Assembly: GCF_000739015.1 (NCBI RefSeq)
Contig: NZ_JPUG01000028.1
Span: 1 to 36,172, forward strand
Length of the DNA: 36,172 nt
Source of the DNA: Microvirga sp. BSC39
Lineage (GTDB): Bacteria > Pseudomonadota > Alphaproteobacteria > Rhizobiales > Beijerinckiaceae
Direction: 5' to 3'
Below the pieces are notes generated by a model. The model did not search any database and had not been told where the DNA came from. It saw only the letters and a program-made list of their open reading frames with translations. Within the stretch, counting starts at the first letter, position 1. The number at the start of each line of letters is the position of its first letter. Made by a program: the position numbers and the translations under genes. Positions 1 through 7,615 of this stretch are shown here, piece after piece.

Positions 1-879
1 CAGGACGCCGAGAACCAGGCCAAGATGCGCCGCGCCGAGATGCTCGACCAGATCACCAAGCGCTTCGAGAGCAACGTGTCGGCCCTCACCCAGGGCCTGT
101 CCTCCGCCGCCACCGAGATGGAGGCCACGGCCCAGACCATGACGGCAGTGGCCAGCCAGACCACCCAGCAGTCCGTCACCGTCTCGTCGGCCGCCCAGCA
201 GACCTCGGCCAACGTGCAGACCGTGGCGGCCGCCACAGAAGAGCTGTCCATCTCCATCCGGGAGATCGCCTCCCAGGTGGCGCAGTCGTCGCAGATCGCC
301 GACCGGGCCGTGCAGGGGGCGCGCCGCACGGATGCGGCCGTGCAGGACCTGGCCTCCACGGCCAGCCGCATCGGCGACGTGGTGCAGCTGATCAACACCA
401 TCGCGGGCCAGACCAACCTGCTGGCGCTGAACGCCACCATCGAGGCGGCCCGCGCCGGCGAGGCTGGGAAAGGCTTTGCCGTGGTGGCCACCGAAGTGAA
501 GGAGCTGGCGTCGCAGACGGCCAAGGCCACGGAGGAGATCTCGGCCCAGATCGGCTCGGTGCAGCAGGCGACGCAGCAGACGGTGTCGGCCATTCAGGAG
601 ATCGCCCGCACGATCACCGAGATGAGCCAGATCTCCACCTCGATTGCCGCCGCCATGGAGGAGCAGGGGGCGGCCACGGCCGAGATCGCCCGCAACGTGC
701 AGGAGGCGGCGCGCGGCACGGAAGCCGTGACCGGCAGCATCAACGACGTGCAGCAGGGGGCCGGCGAGACCACCTCGGCGGCCAGCCAGGTGCTGGGCGC
801 CGCCCAGGAGCTGTCGCGCCACTCCAACGACCTCTCCCGAGAAGTCCAGGACTTCCTCCAAGGCGTCAAAGCCGCTTAA
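1..879 (+). CDS. Methyl-accepting chemotaxis protein, C-terminal part (5' end outside window)
   Basis: This is the cytoplasmic signalling part of a chemoreceptor, which controls CheA kinase through CheW. The reading frame is open from the first base of the window, so the gene starts upstream; the ATG at 25 is only an internal methionine. The protein is a long Ala/Gln/Thr/Glu-rich coiled coil with the highly conserved hairpin tip ([20 protein letters not shown], then [13 protein letters not shown]), followed by the return helix. No transmembrane or HAMP region is visible because the N-terminus is missing. The C-terminus (FLQGVKAA) lacks a CheR/CheB-tethering pentapeptide of the NWETF type. A hairpin typical of a terminator lies about 80 bp downstream. 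The family call is secure; the ligand is unknown. Confidence 0.95.
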   Translation, partial: QDAENQAKMRRAEMLDQITKRFESNVSALTQGLSSAATEMEATAQTMTAVASQTTQQSVTVSSAAQQTSANVQTVAAATEELSISIREIASQVAQSSQIADRAVQGARRTDAAVQDLASTASRIGDVVQLINTIAGQTNLLALNATIEAARAGEAGKGFAVVATEVKELASQTAKATEEISAQIGSVQQATQQTVSAIQEIARTITEMSQISTSIAAAMEEQGAATAEIARNVQEAARGTEAVTGSINDVQQGAGETTSAASQVLGAAQELSRHSNDLSREVQDFLQGVKAA

Positions 880-956
880 AGGATTGGGAGCTTTCCGAGC
901 CGGATCCGGGCCAGCCCCACGCAGCTCGCATCCTCATGGGGAAACCTTCTCAAGCA

Positions 957-984
957 GGAGCCGCTCTCACCAGCGGCTCCTTTC
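957..984 (+). terminator. Rho-independent terminator-like hairpin after the chemoreceptor gene
   Basis: A perfect 9-bp inverted repeat (GGAGCCGCT at 957-965 and AGCGGCTCC at 972-980) with a 6-nt loop is followed by a short T run. It lies 78 bp after the chemoreceptor stop codon, in the right orientation to end that transcript. Confidence 0.65.
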
Positions 985-1038
985 CCGGCACCGTCAAGTT
1001 GTCGGAGAAGGATGCGCGTACCCTGGTTTGAGGCTGGA

Positions 1039-1661
1039 TCAGGCGACAGTCCCGACGCCGGTTATCTCAGACCAGGCCTGAAACGCCCGAGCACGGGCAC
1101 GGCAATGATTAGCGGCTTTGGAGTGAGTAGAGCGGCGGAAGAGGTTAGCTACTTGATCGTGGGGCGAGAGAAAGCGTTGGGCCTGACCGGCTGATTTGAA
1201 GCGCTTCATGATCCGCTCCCGTCGTCGGGATAGCTGGCCAGTTTGTCGGTGATCATCACGCGAGGTGCGACGCCTTGCTTATTGAGGAGCTTGCGCAACA
1301 GCCGCTTGGCCGACTGGGCATTGCGCCGGCTCTGAACCAGGAGGTCGAGCACAACCCCGTGCTGGTCCACAGCTCGCTACAGCCAGTGCTTCTGGCCGGC
1401 GATGCTGATCACAACCTCGTCTAGGTGCCACTTGTCTCCGGGTGCTGGCAGACGCCGGCGGATCCGGTTGGCAAAGCCCTGGCCGAACTTCAGCGCCCAT
1501 TGCCGCACGGTCTCGTGGCTGACCTCGAGGCCTCGGGCGGCCAGCATCTCCTCGACCATGTGCAGGCTGAGCGGAAACCGGAAGTACAGCCAGACGGCGG
1601 AGCTGATCACTTCGGCCGGGAAGGGGTAGCGGGCATAATGGGAGGCACGGGTCGATTTCAT
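1039..1661 (-). pseudogene. IS6-family transposase, decayed
   Basis: On the minus strand from the ATG at 1661 the product begins MKSTRASHYARYPFPAEV and continues with FRFPLSLHMVEEMLAARGLEV and HLDEVVISIAGQKHWL. This is the start of the DDE domain of IS6/IS26-like transposases, with the first catalytic Asp in HLDE. The frame is then cut by an in-frame TAG at 1377-1379, where the family normally has Tyr in W-L-Y-R. It resumes through AVDQHGVVLDLLVQSRR to MITDKLASYPDDG, with the second Asp. About 40 codons are then missing, including the segment with the catalytic Glu. The tail (ERIMKRFKSAGQAQRFLSPH) follows in a shifted frame to the TGA at 1039. It cannot make active transposase. Terminal inverted repeats were not identified. 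Confidence 0.88.
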
Positions 1662-1734
1662 CCCACATGGGTGGCTCGATCCAGGTAACTCTGCGATCAA
1701 GTTGACGATGCCGTTTGAACTGCTCGCCACCTAA

Positions 1735-2328
1735 CCGCGCTGCCGCGCATCTGCTCTCCTCTCGTCCCCTCTCCGAATTTGTGACGAAGCCGAGGCAGAG
1801 GACCTGTGGCTGGATGTGGTCAAGCGCACCAGTTCCTGGCCAACCATTGCTGCGGCAGCGGTGGCGTGGAGTGTATGGCTCGATCTCAACCTCTACGACC
1901 GCCTAACCTGGATCGGCCTGATCATGGCCGCCGCAATCCTGCGGGCGAGAGGGCTGACAGGGCTGCCGCTGGCGGCCGGCTTCAAGCAGTCGAAGTTCCC
2001 GCCTCAGGGCTGGGAAGGGGCTGCCGAGAAGCTGGAGGGCTTCTGCCAGGTGCTGGAGGAGGCGCTTGTCCTCGCCCACAAGGATCTCGACCGGCTGATC
2101 CTCGCCCGTGAGCTGATGAGCCGAGTCACGGCCAGGACCCGCTCGAACTCGAAGCTGCCGGACTTGGTCGAGTTGTTCCTGTCACGCCCGCTGGTGACGG
2201 TGCCGCTCAGGGCCAAGCTGCTGAAGGTCACGCCAAAGGCGGTCGACCTGATGCTGGTCCAGCTTGGCGGCGCCCTGCCAAGGGAGCTTACCGGGCGAAC
2301 CCGCTATCGCGCCTGGGGCATCGTCTGA
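1735..2328 (+). pseudogene. RHE_PE00001-family (DUF1612-type) protein, 5'-truncated
   Basis: The frame is open from just after a TAA at 1732 and ends at 2328. The product (…DEAEAEDLWLDVVKRTSSWP… to ELTGRTRYRAWGIV) matches the C-terminal half of the RHE_PE00001/DUF1612 proteins of rhizobial plasmids and islands, including the closing segment with KVTPKAVDLMLVQLGGALPREL, which resembles a DNA-binding helix-turn-helix. Family members are roughly 350 residues, so the N-terminal half is missing. There is no convincing start or ribosome site; the first GTG is at 1816. The break lies next to the IS6 remnant, which points to an insertion/deletion event. The function of the family is unknown. I am fairly sure of the family and that the copy is truncated. 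Confidence 0.7.
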
Positions 2329-2425
2329 GGTAGCGCAGCTCAATCCGTGCACCCGCCCCGTGTCTTTTGAGTGCATCTGTGGCAAGCAACTATGGACCCG
2401 AGCAACTCTGGTGGACGGACAGTCG

Positions 2426-3700
2426 ATGATCGCAACTCTTATCATTGCTGACGACCTGACCGGTGCCGCAGACTGCGCCGTGTCGTGCGCCACAGCGGGT
2501 GCCAACACGGTGGTGCTCCTCGATCTAAAAGCCAATCTGGGCGGCGCAACTGCTGTCTCAGTCGATGTGAATTCCCGGGCCATGACGGCTCAGGAGGCCG
2601 GAACTGCCGTTACGGGAGCTGTCCAACACCTCTACAGCAAGAGCACACGCATACTGTATCATAAGATCGACTCGACTCTGCGCGGCAATTGGCCGTCGGA
2701 GCTTGCTTATATCCGCCAAGCCGCAACCAACGTCCTTGGACATGCGCCTCTTGTGATCGTTGCACCGGCTTTCCCCGGAGCGGGACGCACGACGATTGAC
2801 GGTCAGGTGTTCGTCAACGGCAACCCGCTTGGGGCCACCGCCCTCTGGAAGCAGGCGGGCCTGACAGGTTCCGGCGATCTGCGGGCCATCCTTGAGGATG
2901 CGGCATTCAGGGTCGGAATGGTCACTCTCGAACAGGTCGCGCTCGGGTCAGAGGCACTCAAGACGCGGCTCGCAAAGTGGGTATATGCCGGGTGCGATGT
3001 TGTCGTATGCGACGCTCAGACCCAGGACGATATGCTCGTTGTTGCGGCCGCGTCCCGCATGCTGCCGGGAAAGCCGCTGTGGGTCGGCTCCGCCGGCCTG
3101 ATGCGGGCTCTCGTCACAACTGGGGAGGGGGAGGTCGTACCCTCATCAGCTCCAACCTGGGCAGCGGCTGAAGGGCCCATTCTCGTTGTCGTGGGCAGTG
3201 CATCCAGTGTGTCACACACGCAGCTTGATGCGTTGGCAGAGGAGCAGGGTGTTATGTCCCTGACGATTTTGCCATCTGCTCTTCGGGAGAGCAGCGCCCT
3301 GGAGCAGGTGCAGTCCTATGCCCGAACACTCGATGCGGCTTTGGGATCGGGGTTAGACGTCGCAGTCGCGATGCGCGGTGAGGAAATCAACTTTCAGGAG
3401 GGGCCACAGCTTGCAGCAGCTTTGGCCGAGCTGATTGCCCCGCGCCTTTTCAAGGTTGGCGGGCTTATTGTGACCGGCGGCGAGACGGCACGGGCGATCC
3501 TGGATCGAGCCGGTATATCAGGCTTGAGAATGCAGGGTGAGATCGAGCCTGGGACACCGATCGGAGTATCGATCGGCAGTATTGCTATCCCGGTGATCAC
3601 AAAGGCCGGGGCCTTCGGTGATCGCGCGACATTGAAACGTTGCCGGGCGATCCTTCGAGGTGGTCGGAGCGACTGTTCCAATCTTACTATGAGCGAGTAA
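2426..3700 (+). CDS. dtnK: Four-carbon acid sugar kinase (D-threonate/D-erythronate kinase type)
   Basis: This is a 424-residue kinase of the former DUF1537 family. Such enzymes phosphorylate four-carbon sugar acids (D-threonate, D-erythronate) at the 4-hydroxyl with ATP. The sequence shows the N-terminal signature IIADDLTGAADCAVSCATAG, the substrate motif YHKIDSTLRGNW near residue 75, a central PAFPGAGRTT segment, and the C-terminal nucleotide-domain motifs GGLIVTGGETARAIL and KAGAFGD. The ATG at 2426 is preferred over a longer frame from 2264, because the extra 54 codons overlap the previous remnant and the family begins at the IADDLTG strand. The stop lies 29 bp before the pdxA2 start, so the two genes are probably cotranscribed. 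Neither the aldolase/decarboxylase nor the transporter usually found with this pair is in the window. The symbol is by family; substrate preference cannot be read from the sequence. Confidence 0.88.
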   Translation: MIATLIIADDLTGAADCAVSCATAGANTVVLLDLKANLGGATAVSVDVNSRAMTAQEAGTAVTGAVQHLYSKSTRILYHKIDSTLRGNWPSELAYIRQAATNVLGHAPLVIVAPAFPGAGRTTIDGQVFVNGNPLGATALWKQAGLTGSGDLRAILEDAAFRVGMVTLEQVALGSEALKTRLAKWVYAGCDVVVCDAQTQDDMLVVAAASRMLPGKPLWVGSAGLMRALVTTGEGEVVPSSAPTWAAAEGPILVVVGSASSVSHTQLDALAEEQGVMSLTILPSALRESSALEQVQSYARTLDAALGSGLDVAVAMRGEEINFQEGPQLAAALAELIAPRLFKVGGLIVTGGETARAILDRAGISGLRMQGEIEPGTPIGVSIGSIAIPVITKAGAFGDRATLKRCRAILRGGRSDCSNLTMSE

Positions 3701-3729
3701 TATAGGCACTTGGCTTGAGGGGTTCGTGC

Positions 3730-4734
3730 ATGAGTCAGCCTATCATAGCAATCACAATGGGCGATGCGGCAGGTGTCGGCCCCGAGATCATCATGAAGGT
3801 GCTTGCTCATCGGAAGGTATACCAGCACTGCGAGCCCCTGATTATCGGAGATGCCAACCGCCTGCGACAGGCTGGTAAGATCGTCGGCTCCTCCTTGAAC
3901 GTTCGACCTGTGTTAGGTCCGAAGGAGGCTGCGTTCGAGCATGGGTCGGTTGATTGCATCGATCTTGGCCTGATCCCCGACGATCTGCCGTGGGGCAAGC
4001 TGTCCCCGCTCGCGGGCAATGCGGCGTTCCGGTACATCGAGCGGGCGGTCGCACTGGCCTTAGCGAATGAGGTCGATGCCATCTGCACGGCCCCGCTGAA
4101 CAAGGAGGCGCTCCACGCAGGAGGGCATCCCTTCCCGGGCCATACCGAGATCCTGGCGGCACTGACGCACACGCCGGAAGTCTCAATGATGCTGATGACC
4201 CCGAAGCTGCGCGTCATTCACGTGACCACCCACGTCGGCCTGATCGATGCCATCGCGAAGATCGAGCCGGGACTGGTCGAACGGACCATTCTGCGCGGGC
4301 ACGAGGCTCTTGTGCGCTCGGGGATCGCCAGCCCCTGCATCGGGGTGTGCGGGATCAATCCTCATGCCGGCGAAAACGGATTGTTCGGCCATGGTGAGGA
4401 GGAGCAGAAGATCGAGCCGGCGGTGCAGGCACTCCAGGCGCGCGGCATCCATGTCGAAGGTCCTCTTCCGGCTGATACCCTGTTCTTCCGCGCCCAACGC
4501 GGCGACTTTGATCTTGTGGTCGCCATGTACCATGACCAGGGCCATGGTCCAGTCAAGGTTCTTGGGATCGAGGAAGGCGTCAATGTCACCGTGGGGTTGC
4601 CCATGATCCGCACATCGGTGGACCATGGCACCGCCTTCGATATCGCTGGAACGGGTCGGGCCGATGAGCGGAGCATGCTCGAGGCCCTCAATCAAGCCGT
4701 GCTGCTGGCCCCGCAGCGTACCACCCTTGCCTGA
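3730..4734 (+). CDS. pdxA2: PdxA-like 4-phospho sugar-acid dehydrogenase (PdxA2)
   Basis: This is a 334-residue NAD-dependent, metal-dependent dehydrogenase of the PdxA family. In catabolic PdxA2 enzymes the 4-phosphate of D-threonate or D-erythronate is oxidised and decarboxylated, giving dihydroxyacetone phosphate. Visible motifs are ITMGDAAGVGPEII at the N-terminus, the phosphate-binding GHTE segment, and the three metal-ligand histidines in THVG (H168), NPHAGE (H212) and YHDQGHG (H268), spaced as in E. coli PdxA. The start at 3730 follows a GAGGGG ribosome site; a TTG at 3715 in the same frame is less likely. Its place directly after the kinase gene argues for the catabolic role, but a role in vitamin B6 synthesis cannot be excluded from sequence alone. 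Confidence 0.88.
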   Translation: MSQPIIAITMGDAAGVGPEIIMKVLAHRKVYQHCEPLIIGDANRLRQAGKIVGSSLNVRPVLGPKEAAFEHGSVDCIDLGLIPDDLPWGKLSPLAGNAAFRYIERAVALALANEVDAICTAPLNKEALHAGGHPFPGHTEILAALTHTPEVSMMLMTPKLRVIHVTTHVGLIDAIAKIEPGLVERTILRGHEALVRSGIASPCIGVCGINPHAGENGLFGHGEEEQKIEPAVQALQARGIHVEGPLPADTLFFRAQRGDFDLVVAMYHDQGHGPVKVLGIEEGVNVTVGLPMIRTSVDHGTAFDIAGTGRADERSMLEALNQAVLLAPQRTTLA

Positions 4735-4844
4735 AGGCCTCCCATTTCCTGAGCCGTCGGCTTGTGGCCTGGCGACTTCCAATGCCTACATCTTCAATGT
4801 TCTGCCAGCATCCTCAAAGTTCACGACTGTCCTGACCTGGGACG

Positions 4845-5654
4845 ATGGAGGCGCCGGTGACAAGATTAATGCAAATCGCCTGGGTGGTCGCTATCTGGGT
4901 AAGCCTGAGTTCGCCATTATCTGCTACCCCAGCGGGGTCCGAAAGCTGCCCTGGGTTGATCGCCTCCAAGGATACTCTGTTCTCGTGGGCTGCGTTACGT
5001 CAGGATGTAGTTGGCCTGACGTTTGTGGGCCACGCCACCTTCCTGATCGAGACCCCGCAAGGGGTGCGGATTGCCACTGACTACAGCGACGGCACGCGTC
5101 CGCCCGTCACGCCTGATGTGGCCACCATGAACAAGGCCCATTCCACCCATTTCAGCTACCATCCGGATCCTGGGATCAAGCATGTGCTGAGGGGCTGGAA
5201 CCCAGCTGGGGGGCCTGCCTATCACGACCTGGCCGTGCAGGATGTACGCATCCGCAATGTCTCGACCAACATCCGCAGCTATGGCGGAGCGACTGAGTAC
5301 GACGGCAACTCCATCTTCGTGTTCGAGACTGCCCAACTGTGCATCGCCCATCTGGGCCATCTGCACCACACCCTCTCGCCCGAGCACCTCAAGAAGCTCG
5401 GGCGCATTGACGTTCTGCTGGTGCCGGTGGACGGCGGCTACACGCTGGAGACGTTCGACATGATGGAGGTGCTGCGGGCGATCAATGCCCCGCTGATGAT
5501 CCCGATGCACTTCTTCGGCTCCTCCACGCTCAACCGCTTTCTTGCCTCTGCCCGGAAGCACTTTCCGGTGGAGTTCAGCGACACGGCTGTCGTCACCCTC
5601 TCACGCGCCACATTGCCGAAGAGCCCGAAGATCCTGGTCCTGCCGGGCCACTGA
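4845..5654 (+). CDS. Metallo-beta-lactamase-fold hydrolase, UlaG-like, probably exported
   Basis: The 269-residue product begins with a hydrophobic stretch (IAWVVAIWVSLSSPLSATPA) that looks like a signal peptide. It then shows the metallo-beta-lactamase-fold start FVGHATFLIETPQGVRIATD. The usual metal-binding HxHxDH is replaced by an AHSTHFSYH segment, with later histidines in HLGHLHH and IPMHFFGS. It most resembles the 'beta-lactamase superfamily hydrolase, UlaG-like' group, whose substrates are mostly unknown. The start is uncertain (4845, or ATG 4869); neither has a strong ribosome site. It lies 110 bp after pdxA2 and may be in the same transcript. It is the last intact gene before the tRNA-Lys scar. 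Confidence 0.75.
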   Translation: MEAPVTRLMQIAWVVAIWVSLSSPLSATPAGSESCPGLIASKDTLFSWAALRQDVVGLTFVGHATFLIETPQGVRIATDYSDGTRPPVTPDVATMNKAHSTHFSYHPDPGIKHVLRGWNPAGGPAYHDLAVQDVRIRNVSTNIRSYGGATEYDGNSIFVFETAQLCIAHLGHLHHTLSPEHLKKLGRIDVLLVPVDGGYTLETFDMMEVLRAINAPLMIPMHFFGSSTLNRFLASARKHFPVEFSDTAVVTLSRATLPKSPKILVLPGH

Positions 5655-5684
5655 ATGGCCGCCGAGCACCCTATGGCGAGACTT

Positions 5685-5734
5685 CCTGACTTATAATCAG
5701 AGGGTCCTGGGTTCGAGGCCCAGCGCGCTCACCA
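5685..5734 (+). repeat. tRNA-Lys 3'-half fragment, left direct repeat (attL/attR-like)
   Basis: These 50 bases match 33512-33561 with two mismatches, in the same orientation. They correspond to the anticodon arm, variable loop, T arm and 3' acceptor strand with CCA of a tRNA-Lys. The T loop (GGGTTCGAGGCCC) and CGCGCTCACCA end are clear. The anticodon position reads TAT here instead of TTT. No 5' half (expected to begin GAGCGCG) lies upstream, so this is not a functional tRNA. This is the expected scar of integration into the 3' end of a tRNA gene. Confidence 0.82.
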
Positions 5735-5741
5735 ACAATAT

Positions 5742-5781
5742 CAAAGGGTTACCGGCATCTGCCCTTTGAGCTGTTTTCTTC
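5742..5781 (+). terminator. Possible terminator after the tRNA-Lys scar
   Basis: CAAAGGG (5742-5748) and CCCTTTG (5762-5768) form a 7-bp stem with a 13-nt loop. A T-rich stretch follows (GTTTTCTT). It sits 8 bp after the CCA of the fragment, where a tRNA gene's own terminator would be. Confidence 0.4.
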
Positions 5782-5782
5782 C

Positions 5783-5802
5783 AGGTAGCCAATAGGTAGC
5801 CA
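5783..5802 (+). repeat. Tandem 9-bp repeat AGGTAGCCA (candidate integrase/excisionase arm sites, left end)
   Basis: AGGTAGCCA occurs at 5783-5791 and 5794-5802. The 14-mer AATAGGTAGCCAGA at 5791-5804 recurs at the other end of the bracketed region (from 33388). Short direct repeats just inside an attachment site are typical of tyrosine-recombinase arm sites or directionality-factor sites. The assignment is inference. Confidence 0.55.
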
Positions 5803-5893
5803 GACGTCAGGACGCAGCGCCCAGCTCGGACCTGAACCAAGTCAAGCCCAAGAGCGTGAACAACGAGGTGGGTCGGGGATGGCTGCGCTTCGT

Positions 5894-6668
5894 CTAGATG
5901 TTTGGTCCCGGAATTTGGTGGAGCGGGTCGAGCCTGAAGCGTTGAGGCTCGGTTGTAAAGATCTTGCAGATGTACTCGTAGGGGGTGAGGCCGCGCAGGG
6001 TCTTGAGCCTTCGGGCGAAGTTGTAGGCGGCGAGGAAGTCGCCCAGGTGCCCCCCAACTGGTCGTGGGTGTCATAGTAGTAGCGCCTGACGGTCGCGTCC
6101 TTGAGGGTCCGGTTCATGCGCTCAACCTGCCCGTTCGTCCAGGAATGGCGCGGCTTGGTAGGCGATGATCGATCTCATTCTGGGCACAGGCGAGCTCGAA
6201 CGAATGCGCCCGGAAGATCGCCTCTTTCCATGGCCTCTTTGATCAGAGGGGCGGCTGAACTGATGTTGCCGGGTGTGGTGAAGTGGGTGCCGTTGTCGGT
6301 GAGCACCGTATGGATTTTGTAAGGCACGGCCGTAATCAGCGCCCTCAGGAAGTCACCCGCTACCCGCCTTGTGGCTTTCTCATGCAGTTGGACAAAGGCG
6401 AACTTGCTGGTGCGATCAATGGCCACAAACAGGTAGAGCCGCCCTTCTTCCGTATGCACCTCGGCGATGTCGATATGGAAGTAGCCGATCGGGTAGCTCT
6501 TGAACTTCTTCTTGGCCGGCTTGTCGCCGGTCACCTCAGGCAAGCGGCTGATGCTATGGCGCTGCAGACAGCGATGCAGGGATGAGCGGGTCAGGTGCGG
6601 GATGGTGGGCTGGAGGGCGTACAGGCAATCGTCCAGCGGCAGCAGGGTGTGCTTGCCAAGAAACTGGT
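5894..6668 (-). pseudogene. IS481-family transposase, several frameshifts
   Basis: Reading the minus strand, pieces of one IS481-type transposase appear in order. The N-terminal part (FLGKHTLLPLDDCLYALQ, LTRSSLHRCLQRHSIS) runs into a well-kept rve domain (YPIGYFHIDIAEVHTEEG, LFVAIDRTSKFAF, VLTDNGTHFTTPG). The frame then shifts at least twice through FRAHSFELACAQNEIDHRL and WTNGQVERMNRTLKDATVRR to the C-terminal PLHQIPGPNI and a TAG at 5894. The sequence between TDNGTHF and FRAHSF is also altered or deleted. No single open frame encodes a full enzyme. The element's inverted repeats and exact ends were not found. It lies directly inside the left end of the bracketed region. Confidence 0.88.
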
Positions 6669-6723
6669 CTCATCTCGATGGACCGGGCGCGAAATCCGCG
6701 CCCGGCAGGTATGCTGTCATCGA

Positions 6724-6966
6724 CTATTGCCGGTAGAGGATCATACCGGCATGGTGCAGAATGCCCTCGATGAACTCCCCGTCTGCGGTGAAGCCGGTAT
6801 CGTCCCAATAGTCGATGTGGCTCGCCTTGACCTCATAGCGTCCCTCATAGGCACGCTCACGATCGCCGCGAGCCTCGACATAGCGCCCGGTCGGCAGCAG
6901 TTCATGCCGGATATGGCCGTCTGCCGTCACCCACAGGCCAACGTAGGGATGGGTGGCATCGCTCAT
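6724..6966 (-). CDS. Atu4866-domain protein, cytoplasmic form
   Basis: This 80-residue protein belongs to the Atu4866 family, known from an Agrobacterium protein of solved structure but unknown function. The signature runs through YVGLWVTADGHIRHELLPTG, RYVEARG, YEGRYEV, YWDDTGFTADGEF and HHAGMILYR. The start at 6966 (MSDATHPYVG) overlaps the stop of the preceding NTF2-like gene by ATGA, a sign of translational coupling. There is no signal peptide, in contrast to the second copy at 12767-13123, which shares most of these motifs. A role in redox or aromatic metabolism can only be guessed from the neighbours. Confidence 0.85.
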   Translation of the reverse strand: MSDATHPYVGLWVTADGHIRHELLPTGRYVEARGDRERAYEGRYEVKASHIDYWDDTGFTADGEFIEGILHHAGMILYRQ

Positions 6967-7511
6967 TTCGCCTCTCCCGTCTGCCGATAGTAATGGGCAA
7001 TATCCTCCGGCTTGACGACCCAGGCATAGTTCAGCTCCTGGCGGATCTTCCACGCACCCTCGGTGCAGACCCAGCCGAGCTGGGAACGCCCATCGAATGC
7101 GACCACCTCTCCGTTCAGGCGGGTGATCTTCCCGACAAAGCCGATTGTCGTTGAGGCGACCCTGTCCCCCACGACCTGATCATGACCGCCGGTGAGCGCG
7201 TGGAGAACCGAACGCGCACCATTCTGCAGATCCTCCCAATTGGCACCGTAGACGGCAGCGTTGTCGAAAAGCTGCGTTGGGCCAGGGGCGAAGTTGTCGT
7301 AGAAGACGCCCTGGGGGGCGTTCAGGTCATAGTAGCGGCTCAACTTCTGAGCGAAGACGAAGGGCCGATCACCCTCCTTGCGCTCCCATCCTTCCATGAT
7401 CCACGCCTTGTGGAGGGCGAGCGGAGCGTCGTTTCCGTTTTGGGGGCAGGTCTGGGCCGCGGCCGGTCCAGCCAGAGCGAGCAAACCGGCGGTAAGGAGC
7501 AGTGCTTTCAT
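6963..7511 (-). CDS. Exported NTF2/SnoaL-fold protein
   Basis: The 182-residue product has a clear signal peptide (MKALLLTAGLLALAGPAAA, cleavage near AAAQ). The rest looks like the NTF2/SnoaL fold, with AQKLSRYYDL, YDNFAPGPTQLFDNAAVYG, a central FVGKITRLNGEVVAFDGRS strand pair and WKIRQELNYAWVV near the end. This fold serves many small-molecule isomerases and binding proteins, so the reaction is unknown. The start is fixed by an AAAGGA ribosome site 8 bases upstream of ATG 7511. The stop overlaps the start of the Atu4866 gene by 4 bp. The gene is divergent from a LysR gene that starts 104 bp away, which suggests LysR control. Confidence 0.75.
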   Translation of the reverse strand: MKALLLTAGLLALAGPAAAQTCPQNGNDAPLALHKAWIMEGWERKEGDRPFVFAQKLSRYYDLNAPQGVFYDNFAPGPTQLFDNAAVYGANWEDLQNGARSVLHALTGGHDQVVGDRVASTTIGFVGKITRLNGEVVAFDGRSQLGWVCTEGAWKIRQELNYAWVVKPEDIAHYYRQTGEAK

Positions 7512-7578
7512 GTCAATAGTCCTTTCTGTTGTCGAGTGACACGCAATAGATGGACGAGGATCGATGATGCCGGTATCT

Positions 7579-7592
7579 GTCGAATGCTCGAC
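7579..7592. promoter_or_regulatory. Candidate LysR operator between divergent genes
   Basis: A short dyad, GTCGA-atgc-TCGAC, lies in the 104-bp divergent intergenic region, 24 bp before the LysR start. The half-site TGTCGA also occurs near 7533. LysR regulators usually bind such dyads next to their own gene. This rests on position and symmetry only. Confidence 0.35.
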
Positions 7593-7615
7593 TGGGCGGT
7601 TAGCCGGACTTGACA

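Noticed and set aside
4183..4782. Minus-strand frame of 199 codons
   Set aside because: It is antisense to pdxA2, which has all its metal ligands. It has no family features.
4995..5561. Minus-strand frame of 188 codons
   Set aside because: It is a shadow of the UlaG-like gene, rich in Arg/His/Gln in the manner of antisense translations.
5685..5734. A functional tRNA gene
   Set aside because: Only the 3' half is present, and the expected 5' acceptor, D arm and position 27 pairing are missing. The same holds for 33512-33561 and 33724-33771.
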